A stretch of 6,446 bases of DNA from Bryobacterales bacterium (GCA_003142355.1 PLMF01000218.1:1-6446), one strand, 5' to 3'. Positions 1-5,892 are shown, numbered from the stretch's first letter. Program-made: numbers and translations. The notes: generated from the sequence alone by a model not told the origin.

Positions 1-756
1 GTCTGCAACATGTCGATCGAGGGCGGCGCTCGCGCCGGTCTCATCGCCCCGGACGAGACCACCTTCGCGTACCTGAAGGGCCGAGAGTTCGCTCCTCAGG
101 GAGCGGCCTGGGACGAGGCGGTCGCGCGCTGGCGCAAGCTGCCGACCGACGCCGGCGCCACCTACGACCGAACGATCGTCATCGACGGCGACAGGCTCGA
201 GCCGATGGTCACCTACGGCACGAACCCCGGCATGGGCATCGGTATCGGCGGCCACGTTCCCACGGCAGCCGAAGTTGGGCCGGCCGCGACGGCCGACCTC
301 GAGCGCGCCCTCGCCTACATGGGCCTCCAGCCCGGTCAGTCGATTGCCGGCCAGAAGCTCGACGTCGTCTTCATCGGCTCGTGCACGAACGGTCGCATCG
401 AAGACATGCGGGCCGCCGCCTCGGTCCTCAAGGGCCGGCACGTCGCCGACGGACTCCGCGTCCTCGTCGTCCCCGGCTCGCAGCAGGTCAAACGCCAGGC
501 TGAGAGCGAGGGCCTGCACGAGGTCTTCAAAGCGGCCGGCGCGGAGTGGCGCGAGTCCGGCTGCTCGATGTGCATCGCGATGAACGGGGACCAGCTCCGT
601 CCCGGCCAGTACGCGATCAGCACGAGCAACCGCAACTTCGAGGGCCGCCAGGGAGCCGGCGGGCGCACCCACCTCGTCAGCCCCGCCGTTGCCGCGGCGA
701 CCGCGGTCCTCGGCCACTTCGCCGACGCCGGCGAGCTGGCGGGAGCGGACGCATGA
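1..756 (+). CDS. leuC: 3-isopropylmalate dehydratase large subunit, 5'-truncated by window edge
   Basis: Catalytic subunit of isopropylmalate isomerase, which converts 2-isopropylmalate to 3-isopropylmalate in leucine biosynthesis (cytoplasmic, [4Fe-4S], works with LeuD). The reading frame is open from base 1 (first codons read V-C-N-M-S-I-E), so about 250 C-terminal residues of a roughly 470-residue protein are present. Seen directly: the segment [13 protein letters not shown]; the first cluster cysteine in IGSCTNGR (codon at 381); the other two in GCSMC (codons at 562 and 571); and the C-terminal signature NRNFEGRQG followed by GGRTHLVSP. These match the three cluster cysteines known for LeuC and argue against plain aconitase. 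The stop TGA (754-756) overlaps the leuD ATG (753), so the two are translationally coupled. Codon use is extreme: valine is GTC 15, GTT 3, GTG 0, and all 6 phenylalanines are TTC. This is unlike the genes from about base 1020 onward. Confidence 0.97.
   Translation, partial: VCNMSIEGGARAGLIAPDETTFAYLKGREFAPQGAAWDEAVARWRKLPTDAGATYDRTIVIDGDRLEPMVTYGTNPGMGIGIGGHVPTAAEVGPAATADLERALAYMGLQPGQSIAGQKLDVVFIGSCTNGRIEDMRAAASVLKGRHVADGLRVLVVPGSQQVKRQAESEGLHEVFKAAGAEWRESGCSMCIAMNGDQLRPGQYAISTSNRNFEGRQGAGGRTHLVSPAVAAATAVLGHFADAGELAGADA
742..745 (+). promoter_or_regulatory. Shine-Dalgarno site for leuD
   Basis: GGAG lies inside the end of leuC with 7 nt before the leuD ATG at 753. It supports this start and coupled translation across the 4-nt overlap. 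Confidence 0.6.
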
Positions 757-1343
757 AGGCGTTCCGCACGGTGACGTCGCGCGCGGCGGTACTCGACCGC
801 CCCGACGTCGACACCGACCAGATCATCCCGAAGCAGTTCCTGAAGCGGATCGAGCGGACAGGCTTCGGCGAGTTCCTCTTCTTCGACTGGCGCAAGGACC
901 CCGCCTTCGAGCTGAACCAGCCGGAGGCGCAGGGAACGCGGATCCTGCTCGCCGGCCGCAACTTCGGCTGCGGCTCGTCGCGCGAGCACGCGCCGTGGGC
1001 GCTGACGCAGTTCGGCTTTCGGGCCGTGGTGAGCACGTCTTTTGCCGACATCTTCAAACACAACTCGTTGAAGAATTCGCTGCTGCCCATCGTGGTCCCG
1101 CCGGACGTGCAGGCCGAGTTGTTCGCGGCCGCGGCCAAAGATCCGGATGCGGCGGTGAAGATCGACCTGGCCAGCCAGACCCTCACCACGCCCGGCGGCC
1201 GGAGAGTGGAATTTCCCATCGACGCCTTTTCCAAGCACTGCCTGCTGGAAGGCGTGGACGAACTCGGTTACATTCTCCAGCACGAGGCCCACATCGCCGC
1301 CTACGAAGCGCGCCGCGTGGGGTCCATCGACACGCTGGAGTAA
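753..1343 (+). CDS. leuD: 3-isopropylmalate dehydratase small subunit
   Basis: Small subunit of isopropylmalate isomerase; it forms the swivelling domain that completes the substrate pocket with LeuC. It is 196 residues, normal for the proteobacterial-type LeuD. Visible signatures are [15 protein letters not shown] (residues 18-32), GEFLFFDWR (39-47), the conserved loop [14 protein letters not shown] (71-84) and [13 protein letters not shown] (96-108). The ATG at 753 is chosen because it overlaps the leuC stop and has GGAG at 742-745, 7 nt upstream; the same frame is open further upstream only as a leuC shadow. The protein looks intact, but synonymous codon choice changes abruptly near codon 89: before it the gene resembles leuC, after it the downstream genes (see findings). 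Identity is secure; the origin of the two halves is not. Confidence 0.97.
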   Translation: MKAFRTVTSRAAVLDRPDVDTDQIIPKQFLKRIERTGFGEFLFFDWRKDPAFELNQPEAQGTRILLAGRNFGCGSSREHAPWALTQFGFRAVVSTSFADIFKHNSLKNSLLPIVVPPDVQAELFAAAAKDPDAAVKIDLASQTLTTPGGRRVEFPIDAFSKHCLLEGVDELGYILQHEAHIAAYEARRVGSIDTLE

Positions 1344-1346
1344 AGT
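1341..1346 (+). promoter_or_regulatory. Possible -10 element for a leaderless STAS mRNA
   Basis: TAAAGT ends exactly 6 nt before the ATG at 1353, where a -10 box would sit if transcription began at the start codon. The first three bases are also the leuD stop codon, so half of the match is constrained for another reason. No -35 is visible. Weak alone; listed because two other genes here show the same spacing. Confidence 0.3.
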
Positions 1347-1352
1347 AGAAGC

Positions 1353-1757
1353 ATGGCTCTGGACATTGAGGAAAGAGAACGCGAAGGCATCATTATCCTG
1401 GATCTGAAGGGCCGCATCACGGTCGGCCCGGAAGCCAGCTCGCTGCGCGATAAGGTCGCCGCGCTCAACGCCGCTGGCACGCGCAACCTGGTGTTCAATC
1501 TGGCCGGCACCGATTACATCGACAGCACCGGCCTCGGCGCGCTGGTCATGTGCGCCACCACTTTGCGCAAGAGCGGCGGCAATATGAAACTGCTCAATCT
1601 CAACCGCCGCCACATCGAACTGCTGGTCATGACCAAGCTGGCCACCATCTTCGAGATCTTTAACGACGAGCAGGACGCCGTCAACAGCTATTACCCCGAC
1701 CGCAAGCTCAAGACCTTCGATATCCTGGATTTTGTGCAGAAGATGAAAGAGGAATAG
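1353..1757 (+). CDS. STAS-domain anti-sigma factor antagonist (SpoIIAA/RsbV type)
   Basis: Small cytoplasmic regulator of 134 residues. In this family the unphosphorylated protein binds a serine-kinase anti-sigma factor and so releases a sigma factor; phosphorylation of one serine switches it off. Seen here: the STAS fold pattern with an N-terminal strand (IIILDLKGRITVG, residues 13-25), the core motif Y-I-D-S-T-G-L-G (55-62) and a second half ending in a helix. Ser58 sits where the phosphorylated serine of SpoIIAA lies. The protein is some 20 residues longer than the minimal domain, with an acidic/lysine-rich tail (DILDFVQKMKEE). No partner kinase or PP2C phosphatase is in the window, so the controlled pathway is unknown. 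It starts 9 nt after leuD and ends 6 nt before the flavoprotein gene, probably co-transcribed with the latter. Other STAS roles (stressosome, chemotaxis-like modules) cannot be excluded. Confidence 0.9.
   Translation: MALDIEEREREGIIILDLKGRITVGPEASSLRDKVAALNAAGTRNLVFNLAGTDYIDSTGLGALVMCATTLRKSGGNMKLLNLNRRHIELLVMTKLATIFEIFNDEQDAVNSYYPDRKLKTFDILDFVQKMKEE
1748..1753 (+). promoter_or_regulatory. Shine-Dalgarno site for the flavoprotein gene
   Basis: AGAGGA, at the very end of the STAS gene, lies 10 nt before the ATG at 1764. It supports that start and translational coupling of the pair. Confidence 0.55.
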
Positions 1758-1763
1758 CCGCCG

Positions 1764-3065
1764 ATGGCACTGGTGGTCATCGGAGGCGTGGCCGCGGGCC
1801 TGAGCGCGGCGGCGCGCGCGCGGCGCATCAATCCCGGCCTGGACATCGTGGTCCTGGAGAAAGGCCCCGCCATTTCCTATGGGGCCTGCGGGCTGCCGTA
1901 TTTTGTCGAAGGACGCGTCCGCGAGGCCCGCCAGTTGATCGTCTACACACCCGAATATTTCCGCAAGGAGCGAAATATCGAGGTGCGCACCGGGGCGCGC
2001 GTGGTCTCCATCGCTCACCCGCGCCGCGAAGTGGAGCTCCAATCCGGCGACCGCGTGCATTACGACCACCTCATCATTGCGGCCGGCGCGCGCTGCGATA
2101 CCGGCGGCATCGCGGGCGCGCTGCAGCCCCACGTCTTCACGCTGCACACCCTCGAAGACGCCGAGCGCATGCGCCGCTTCCTGCGCGAGAAGCGGCCCCG
2201 GCGCGCGGTGGTCGTCGGAGCGGGATACATCGGCGTGGAAGCCGCCGACGCGCTGCGCCGCAACGGCCTGCGCGTGACCGTGCTGGAGCGCTCGCCGAAC
2301 GTTCTGCTGCGCGACGACCCGCACTTCACCGCGGCCGTCCGCCAGCAACTGGAAAAACATGGCGTGGAGCTGCGCTGCGGCGTCAACGCCGCCGCCATCG
2401 AGCCCGGCCGCGTGGCGGACGTCGACTGCGATTTGGTGGTGGTCTCCGCCGGGTTCAAGCCTAACGTGGAAATGGCCGTGGAGGCCGGTGTCGAGGTCGG
2501 CCGCACCGGCGCCATCCGCGCCGACGACCGCATGGAAACCAACCTGCTCGGCGTCTACGCCGCCGGCGACTGCGCCGAAGTCATGCACCTGGTGATCGGC
2601 CGCCCCACCTGGATTCCCCTGGGAACCACCGCCAACAAGACCGGGAGGGTGGCCGGCGCCAACGCCGCCGGAAGCCGCGAGCGCTTCCCCGGAGTGGTGG
2701 GAACCTCCATCGTCGGCATCTTCGGGATGGGTTTCGCCACCACCGGCCTTTCCGTCGAGCAGGCGCGCGCCGAAGGTCTTTCGCCGGCCGTCGCGCGCAT
2801 CGAAGCCCCGGTGCGGCCACGCTACTTTCCGGGCGCCCCGACCACGGTGGAGCTGGTGGCCGACCGCGCCACCCGCCGCCTGATCGGCGGATCGGTGATC
2901 GGCGAGGAAGGCGCCGCCGGCCGCATCAATGTCATTGCCGCCGCGCTCCAGTCGCGTCTGCGTGTCGACGATTTCGAGCAACTGGACCTGGCCTACTCGC
3001 CGCCCTTCGCGCCCGTCTGGGACCCGCTGCTGATCGCGGCCCAGCAGCTCATCAAGGAGCTGTAG
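1764..3065 (+). CDS. FAD/NAD(P)H-dependent disulfide oxidoreductase, CoA-disulfide reductase family
   Basis: Cytoplasmic flavoprotein of 433 residues, close to the roughly 440 of single-domain CoA-disulfide reductases. Domains in order: FAD-binding Rossmann motif (VIGGVAAGLSAA, residues 5-16); active-site segment SYGACGLPYF with Cys42, the single redox cysteine expected for this family rather than the CxxxxC pair of glutathione reductases; NAD(P)H motif VVGAGYIGVE (G152 to G157); second FAD motif AAGDC with Asp269; and a C-terminal dimerisation domain. Tyr354 (RYFPGAP) and Tyr411 (AYSPPFAPVWDP) fall where the two conserved tyrosines of staphylococcal CoA-disulfide reductase lie. No C-terminal rhodanese domain follows, so it is not the fused form. 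Likely activity is NAD(P)H-dependent reduction of CoA disulfide or a related persulfide/polysulfide; an NADH oxidase role is the main alternative. Its last 14 nt overlap the end of the convergent toxin gene. Confidence 0.9.
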   Translation: MALVVIGGVAAGLSAAARARRINPGLDIVVLEKGPAISYGACGLPYFVEGRVREARQLIVYTPEYFRKERNIEVRTGARVVSIAHPRREVELQSGDRVHYDHLIIAAGARCDTGGIAGALQPHVFTLHTLEDAERMRRFLREKRPRRAVVVGAGYIGVEAADALRRNGLRVTVLERSPNVLLRDDPHFTAAVRQQLEKHGVELRCGVNAAAIEPGRVADVDCDLVVVSAGFKPNVEMAVEAGVEVGRTGAIRADDRMETNLLGVYAAGDCAEVMHLVIGRPTWIPLGTTANKTGRVAGANAAGSRERFPGVVGTSIVGIFGMGFATTGLSVEQARAEGLSPAVARIEAPVRPRYFPGAPTTVELVADRATRRLIGGSVIGEEGAAGRINVIAAALQSRLRVDDFEQLDLAYSPPFAPVWDPLLIAAQQLIKEL

Positions 3066-3507
3066 GCGCGCTGCCGATCAGTTCGAGGTGAGCCGCGCTG
3101 GCCCCTACAACCGCCTTGAGGGGAATCGACCGATCCAATGTGGCAAGTCTGCCGCCGTGCCGGACCGCCAGGCCGAGCAGATAGATATCCGTAATCTGCC
3201 GATGCCCTGTGATCGCTTGCAGCCGGAACAGCGACTCATCCAGCACCGAAACCGAGTCGCCCCAGAATTCATGACTCGGATCCGCGCACAAAACTCTGAG
3301 GCGGGATGCCGCCTCCGCCGGTGTCGCAGCCACGGTGGGATAGGCTGGGTTGCTCAGGACGCGGACACAGCCGTTCACAGTGACCGGACAGGTGGCCCAA
3401 CCACGCTTCCGGTTGCGGCCAAACCACCGGTGTGCGTCCTCGTGATTCGGATGAGCCGGATCATGCAGCGCGACCAGCACGTTGACATCCAGCAGTGCGG
3501 TGCTCAT
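3052..3507 (-). CDS. vapC: PIN-domain toxin (VapC type), probable RNase
   Basis: Toxin half of a type II toxin-antitoxin pair; PIN toxins are Mg2+-dependent RNases, usually cutting tRNA or rRNA. It is 151 residues. Seen: N-terminal LLDVNVLVAL with Asp7; RVLSNPAYP (residues 49-57), typical of one VapC subgroup; ITDIYLLGLAV with Asp107; and LATLDRSI with Asp125. The start is the ATG at 3507-3505, which overlaps the antitoxin stop in an ATGA arrangement with GAGG just ahead, so translation is coupled. One oddity: in the segment TCPVTVNGCVRV the residue at 44 is Val (GTG) where related proteins, from memory, carry the conserved Glu (TCPxTENGFVR). If right, one of the four acidic metal ligands is missing and the toxin may be weakened or inactive. 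Its 3' end overlaps the convergent flavoprotein gene by 14 nt. Confidence 0.9.
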   Translation of the reverse strand: MSTALLDVNVLVALHDPAHPNHEDAHRWFGRNRKRGWATCPVTVNGCVRVLSNPAYPTVAATPAEAASRLRVLCADPSHEFWGDSVSVLDESLFRLQAITGHRQITDIYLLGLAVRHGGRLATLDRSIPLKAVVGASAAHLELIGSAPTAP

Positions 3508-3728
3508 TCCTCGTCTCGCAGTCGATTGACCAACGCCATGCTGGGTTTTCTCGCGCCGGGCTTCAGTTCGAACAGCAGAACTCCGTTTCGCATACGCGGC
3601 GCGCTCTTGGGCTCCATGGCCTGGCGAACCAGTTGGGAGATTACCTGTCCCATGGTCGTCTTGCGCTGTTGCGCGAGTTGCCTGGCAACCTGCACCAGGT
3701 CATCGTCGATTTCCAAAGTAGTCCTCAC
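3504..3728 (-). CDS. vapB: Ribbon-helix-helix antitoxin (VapB type)
   Basis: Antitoxin of 74 residues, first gene of the pair. The N-terminus has the ribbon-helix-helix pattern: strand RTTLEID (residues 2-8), helix DDLVQVARQLAQQ (9-21), turn KTTMGQ, and helix VISQLVRQAM (29-38). This dimeric fold binds a palindromic operator. The C-terminal half, rich in Arg, Lys and Pro, is the part expected to wrap around the toxin. The start codon is GTG (3728-3726); no strong Shine-Dalgarno lies before it. The stop overlaps the toxin ATG by 4 nt. Family members repress their own promoter, and an inverted repeat lies just upstream at 3741-3770. Other RHH-type antitoxins such as CopG/ParD-like proteins look similar, but the PIN partner favours VapB. 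Confidence 0.88.
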   Translation of the reverse strand: MRTTLEIDDDLVQVARQLAQQRKTTMGQVISQLVRQAMEPKSAPRMRNGVLLFELKPGARKPSMALVNRLRDEE

Positions 3729-3740
3729 ACCTGTATGTTA

Positions 3741-3770
3741 GCGCATCAGACATCATATCTACTGATGAGC
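3741..3770. promoter_or_regulatory. Candidate operator of the toxin-antitoxin pair in a divergent intergenic region
   Basis: Inverted repeat with 9-bp arms at 3741-3749 (GCGCATCAG) and 3762-3770 (CTGATGAGC), 8 of 9 positions complementary, with a 12-bp spacer. It lies in the 75-bp gap between the divergent antitoxin and CPVC-protein genes, 13 bp before the antitoxin GTG. Position and symmetry suit a ribbon-helix-helix autoregulator. A minus-strand -10-like TATGAT (3757-3752) sits in its spacer, so occupancy would block the promoter. No matching -35 is visible. The structural reading is direct; the operator role is inference. Confidence 0.45.
3752..3757 (-). promoter_or_regulatory. Possible -10 box of the toxin-antitoxin promoter
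   Basis: TATGAT on the minus strand (5 of 6 matches to TATAAT), inside the spacer of the inverted repeat and 23 nt ahead of the antitoxin GTG. No good -35 hexamer is found 16-18 nt upstream. Confidence 0.3.
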
Positions 3771-3791
3771 GATGCGATACCGCCGCCATCG

Positions 3792-3797
3792 TACACT
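3792..3797 (+). promoter_or_regulatory. Possible -10 box for a leaderless CPVC-protein mRNA
   Basis: TACACT, preceded by G, lies exactly 6 nt before the ATG at 3804. The same heptamer GTACACT with the same 6-nt gap precedes the NIPSNAP gene. The placement fits a transcript starting at or next to the A of ATG. No -35 is visible. Confidence 0.4.
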
Positions 3798-3803
3798 GGA
3801 ATC

Positions 3804-4289
3804 ATGGCCGGCAAACAGAGCAAACTCCTCGACCCCGGTTCGCGCGCCCCGGATTTTCGTCTGCCTCGACTGGATGGCGGCACAGCCGCGCTCCAGCAGA
3901 TCCTCGCCAACGGCCCGGCGGTGATCGCCTTCTTCAAGACCACGTGTCCGGTGTGCCAGCTCACGCTCCCGTTTTTCGAGCGCATCCACCAGGGCGGCAC
4001 GCTGCCGGTCTACGCCATCTCGCAGGACGACGCCGAAGATACCCGGGAGTTCAACCGGCAATTCGGCGTCACGCTCCCCACGCTGCTCGATACCGGGCGG
4101 AGCGGCTACCCGGTGAGCGACGCATTCGGGATTTCCAGCGTGCCCACCACGTTTCTGATCGAGCGCGACGGCGGCATCTCGCGCGTAATCGAAGGCTGGA
4201 GCAAGCGGGAAATCGAATCGCTCGGCGGACTGGCGGGCGTCGCGGCGATCCGGCGGGGCGACAACGTGCCCGAATGGAAGCCGGGTTGA
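3804..4289 (+). CDS. Thioredoxin-fold redoxin (TlpA/AhpC-TSA-like) with CPVC motif
   Basis: Predicted thiol-disulfide oxidoreductase or peroxiredoxin-like protein of 161 residues. Seen: the redoxin-type opening PGSRAPDFRLPRLDGG (residues 11-26), strand VIAFFKTTC leading to C48-P-V-C51, central strand LPVYAISQDD (67-76), and the cis-proline loop SVPTTFLIERDG with Pro114. The order CxxC, later cis-Pro is that of TlpA/ResA/thioredoxin-like proteins. There is no signal peptide or membrane anchor, so it should act in the cytoplasm, unlike classic TlpA/ResA. The ATG at 3804 is preferred because TACACT lies 6 nt before it and homology begins shortly after; in-frame ATGs at 3765 and 3735 would extend the protein through the putative toxin-antitoxin operator. 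Substrate unknown. It could be an atypical peroxiredoxin, a bacterioferritin-comigratory-protein relative or a general disulfide reductase. Confidence 0.85.
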   Translation: MAGKQSKLLDPGSRAPDFRLPRLDGGTAALQQILANGPAVIAFFKTTCPVCQLTLPFFERIHQGGTLPVYAISQDDAEDTREFNRQFGVTLPTLLDTGRSGYPVSDAFGISSVPTTFLIERDGGISRVIEGWSKREIESLGGLAGVAAIRRGDNVPEWKPG

Positions 4290-4331
4290 GGCTCGCGCAA
4301 TTAGGCTCCCGGGCGGAGCTTCAACCCACGT

Positions 4332-4337
4332 TAAAAT
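4332..4337 (+). promoter_or_regulatory. Possible -10 box upstream of nuoI
   Basis: TAAAAT (5 of 6 to consensus) in the 61-bp gap before nuoI. It ends 13 nt before the ATG at 4351, implying a leader of only about 7 nt. The rest of this gap holds no clear terminator and no convincing -35. Confidence 0.4.
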
Positions 4338-4350
4338 AGAAGCAGGCCCT

Positions 4351-4809
4351 ATGCCGAACCCCATCGGAGAGATTCTGGATACCGCCGCCTCCATCGCCAA
4401 GGGGATGGGCGTCACCTTCAGGGAGATGATGTCTCCCACCGTGACGGAATACTATCCCGACGAGCCCCCCAAGTTTGAAGAGCGCTACCGCGGCGTGCAC
4501 GTGCTCCAGCGCGATTCGAACGGCCTCGAAAAATGCGTGGCCTGCTTCCTGTGCGCCGTCGCCTGCCCCTCCAACTGCATCTACATCGAGGCCGCGGAGA
4601 ACACCAACCTTCTCCGCATCTCCGGCGGGGAGCGCTACGCCAAGGTTTACAACATCGATTACAACCGCTGCATTTTCTGCGGGTATTGCGTGGAAGCCTG
4701 CCCCACCGACGCCATTACGCACGGCCATGGGTTTGAAACCGCCAGCTTCAATACTTCCACGCTGGTCAAACGCAAAGAGGATATGCTCGCGCCGCCGCCG
4801 GCGCACTGA
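4351..4809 (+). CDS. nuoI: NADH-quinone oxidoreductase subunit I, stand-alone copy
   Basis: Ferredoxin-like subunit of respiratory complex I; its two [4Fe-4S] clusters (N6a/N6b) pass electrons in the hydrophilic arm near the membrane. It is 152 residues, a usual length for short NuoI. Seen: an N-terminal stretch with GMGVTFREMM (residues 18-27) and PDEPPKFEERYRG (36-48), typical of NuoI and absent from plain ferredoxins; first cluster motif C62-x2-C65-x2-C68-x3-C72-P (plus Cys76); second motif C107-x2-C110-x2-C113-x3-C117-P. All eight ligands are intact. No other nuo gene is nearby: upstream is the CPVC protein and 6 nt downstream is cysE. It could be the genome's only nuoI displaced from the main operon, or a second copy. 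The C-terminus is short and proline-rich. Confidence 0.93.
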   Translation: MPNPIGEILDTAASIAKGMGVTFREMMSPTVTEYYPDEPPKFEERYRGVHVLQRDSNGLEKCVACFLCAVACPSNCIYIEAAENTNLLRISGGERYAKVYNIDYNRCIFCGYCVEACPTDAITHGHGFETASFNTSTLVKRKEDMLAPPPAH

Positions 4810-4815
4810 ACCGGC

Positions 4816-5475
4816 ATGTTTCGAGCCATCAGGGAACAGATCGGCACCATTTTTCGGGAAGACCCGGCCGCCAAGAGCGTGCTCGAGATCGTCCTGTGTT
4901 ACCCCGGCTTCCATGCCATCCTGCTGCACCGCTTGGCCCACAAACTGTATGGCTGGAGGGTGCCGCTAGCGCCGCGCGTCATCTCGCAGACCGGCCGCTT
5001 CCTGACGGGGATCGAGATTCATCCCGGCGCCACTATCGGCCGGCGCTTCTTCATCGACCACGGCATGGGTGTGGTGATCGGCGAAACCGCCGAAATCGGC
5101 GACGATGTGCTGCTCTACCAGGGAGTTACGCTGGGCGGCACGGGCAACGAAAAAGGCAAGCGCCACCCCACGCTCGGCAATCGCGTGGTGGTGGGCAGCG
5201 GCGCCAAGGTGCTCGGCAATATCAAGATTGGCGACAACGTCAAGATCGGCGCCGGTTCGGTGGTGGTGCATTCCGTTCCGGACAACTCCACCGTGGTGGG
5301 AATTCCGGGCCGCGTGGTGCGCACGCGCACTGAGGACGGCGTGCTGGAGCACGGCAAGCTGCCTGATCCCGAAGGCCAGGCCATCGACGATCTGGCCCGC
5401 CGCGTGGCCGAGCTGGAAAGCACCCTGCGCCAGTTGATCTCCGAGCACGAGCTCGAGCACCACCGCCAGAACTGA
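4816..5475 (+). CDS. cysE: Serine O-acetyltransferase
   Basis: Transfers acetyl from acetyl-CoA to L-serine, giving O-acetylserine, the carbon acceptor for cysteine synthesis; cytoplasmic, usually trimer-based with left-handed beta-helix subunits. It is 219 residues, the short form common in Gram-positives and many other phyla, without the long N-terminal helical extension of E. coli CysE. Seen: an N-terminal helical region with [15 protein letters not shown] (28-42); hexapeptide repeats from about residue 65, including IHPGATIG and the active-site stretch [17 protein letters not shown] (His69 and Asp81-His82 among likely catalytic residues); the loop [12 protein letters not shown] (107-118); and GIPGRVVR near the end of the helix. 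A charged, coiled-coil-like tail (about 188-217) follows. It starts 6 nt after nuoI and has no promoter-like box or good Shine-Dalgarno of its own, so it is probably co-transcribed with nuoI. Confidence 0.95.
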   Translation: MFRAIREQIGTIFREDPAAKSVLEIVLCYPGFHAILLHRLAHKLYGWRVPLAPRVISQTGRFLTGIEIHPGATIGRRFFIDHGMGVVIGETAEIGDDVLLYQGVTLGGTGNEKGKRHPTLGNRVVVGSGAKVLGNIKIGDNVKIGAGSVVVHSVPDNSTVVGIPGRVVRTRTEDGVLEHGKLPDPEGQAIDDLARRVAELESTLRQLISEHELEHHRQN

Positions 5476-5488
5476 ACCGAAATCGCTG

Positions 5489-5494
5489 TACACT
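5489..5494 (+). promoter_or_regulatory. Possible -10 box for a leaderless NIPSNAP-gene mRNA
   Basis: TACACT preceded by G, exactly 6 nt before the ATG at 5501, in the 25-nt gap after cysE. It repeats the GTACACT-N6-ATG arrangement of the CPVC-protein gene. There is no Shine-Dalgarno between box and ATG. Confidence 0.42.
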
Positions 5495-5500
5495 ATCCTC

Positions 5501-5890
5501 ATGACTCGCAGATTTCTTTTATTGTTCCTGCTGCTTTCCGGTTTGGCCTTGGCGCAGAACCGCGTCTACGAACTCCGCACGTACACGTGCTACGCCGGCA
5601 AGCTGGAGGCCCTCAAGGCCCGCTTCCGCGATCACACCATCGCCCTTTTCAAGCGTCACGGGATGGAGAGCATCGGCTATTGGGTGCCGCAAGACCCCGA
5701 GAAGTCCAAGAACACCCTGATCTACGTCCTGGCGCATCCCAGCCTGGAAGCCGCCCAGAAGAACTGGGATGCGTTCCGCGCCGATCCCGAATGGGTGAAG
5801 GCCAAAGCGGACTCCGAAGCCGCCGGTCCAGTCGTGCAGAAGACCGAATCGGTCTACATGACCCCCACGGAGTTCTCAATGCTGAAATAG
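5501..5890 (+). CDS. Exported NIPSNAP-family protein
   Basis: Small protein of 129 residues. It opens with a clear Sec signal peptide: MTRR, a leucine/phenylalanine-rich core, and a cleavage site after A-L-A (residues 16-18), leaving Gln19 first in the mature protein. The rest is one NIPSNAP-type ferredoxin-like alpha/beta domain: VYELRTYTCYAGKLEAL (22-38), then RHGMESIGYWVPQ, LIYVLAHPSLEAA, and a C-terminal VYMTPTEFSML. The motif YELRTY near the start and the S-(I/V)-GYW turn are the family hallmarks. The biochemical function of bacterial NIPSNAP proteins is largely unknown; some dimeric alpha/beta-barrel relatives bind small ligands. It has its own putative promoter at 5489 and is followed 2 nt later by a long hairpin, so it is probably a single-gene unit. 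Confidence 0.88.
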   Translation: MTRRFLLLFLLLSGLALAQNRVYELRTYTCYAGKLEALKARFRDHTIALFKRHGMESIGYWVPQDPEKSKNTLIYVLAHPSLEAAQKNWDAFRADPEWVKAKADSEAAGPVVQKTESVYMTPTEFSMLK

Positions 5891-5892
5891 CC

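Noticed and set aside
336..2981. Very long open frame on the minus strand (881 codons) opposite leuC, leuD, the STAS gene and the flavoprotein
   Set aside because: It is the mirror of four well-supported genes in GC-rich DNA, where strong third-position bias removes stops on the opposite strand. The product is low-complexity His/Ala/Gly/Asp-rich with no domain.
3088..3741. Plus-strand open frame across the toxin-antitoxin pair
   Set aside because: It lies opposite two genes with clear PIN and ribbon-helix-helix signatures, and its product resembles no family.
3735..3803. Longer N-terminus for the CPVC protein (ATG at 3735 or 3765)
   Set aside because: The added residues have no family resemblance, cross the candidate operator, and the ATG at 3804 has a well-placed -10-like box.
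4281..4312. Weak inverted repeat CCGGG/CCCGG after the CPVC-protein gene as a terminator
   Set aside because: Only 5 pairs with a loop above 20 nt and no T-run; expected by chance in this composition. The two AGGCTC copies here are also too short to mean much.
4321..4941. Minus-strand open frame opposite nuoI and the cysE start
   Set aside because: Shadow of nuoI/cysE; Gly/His/Val-rich with no recognisable motif.
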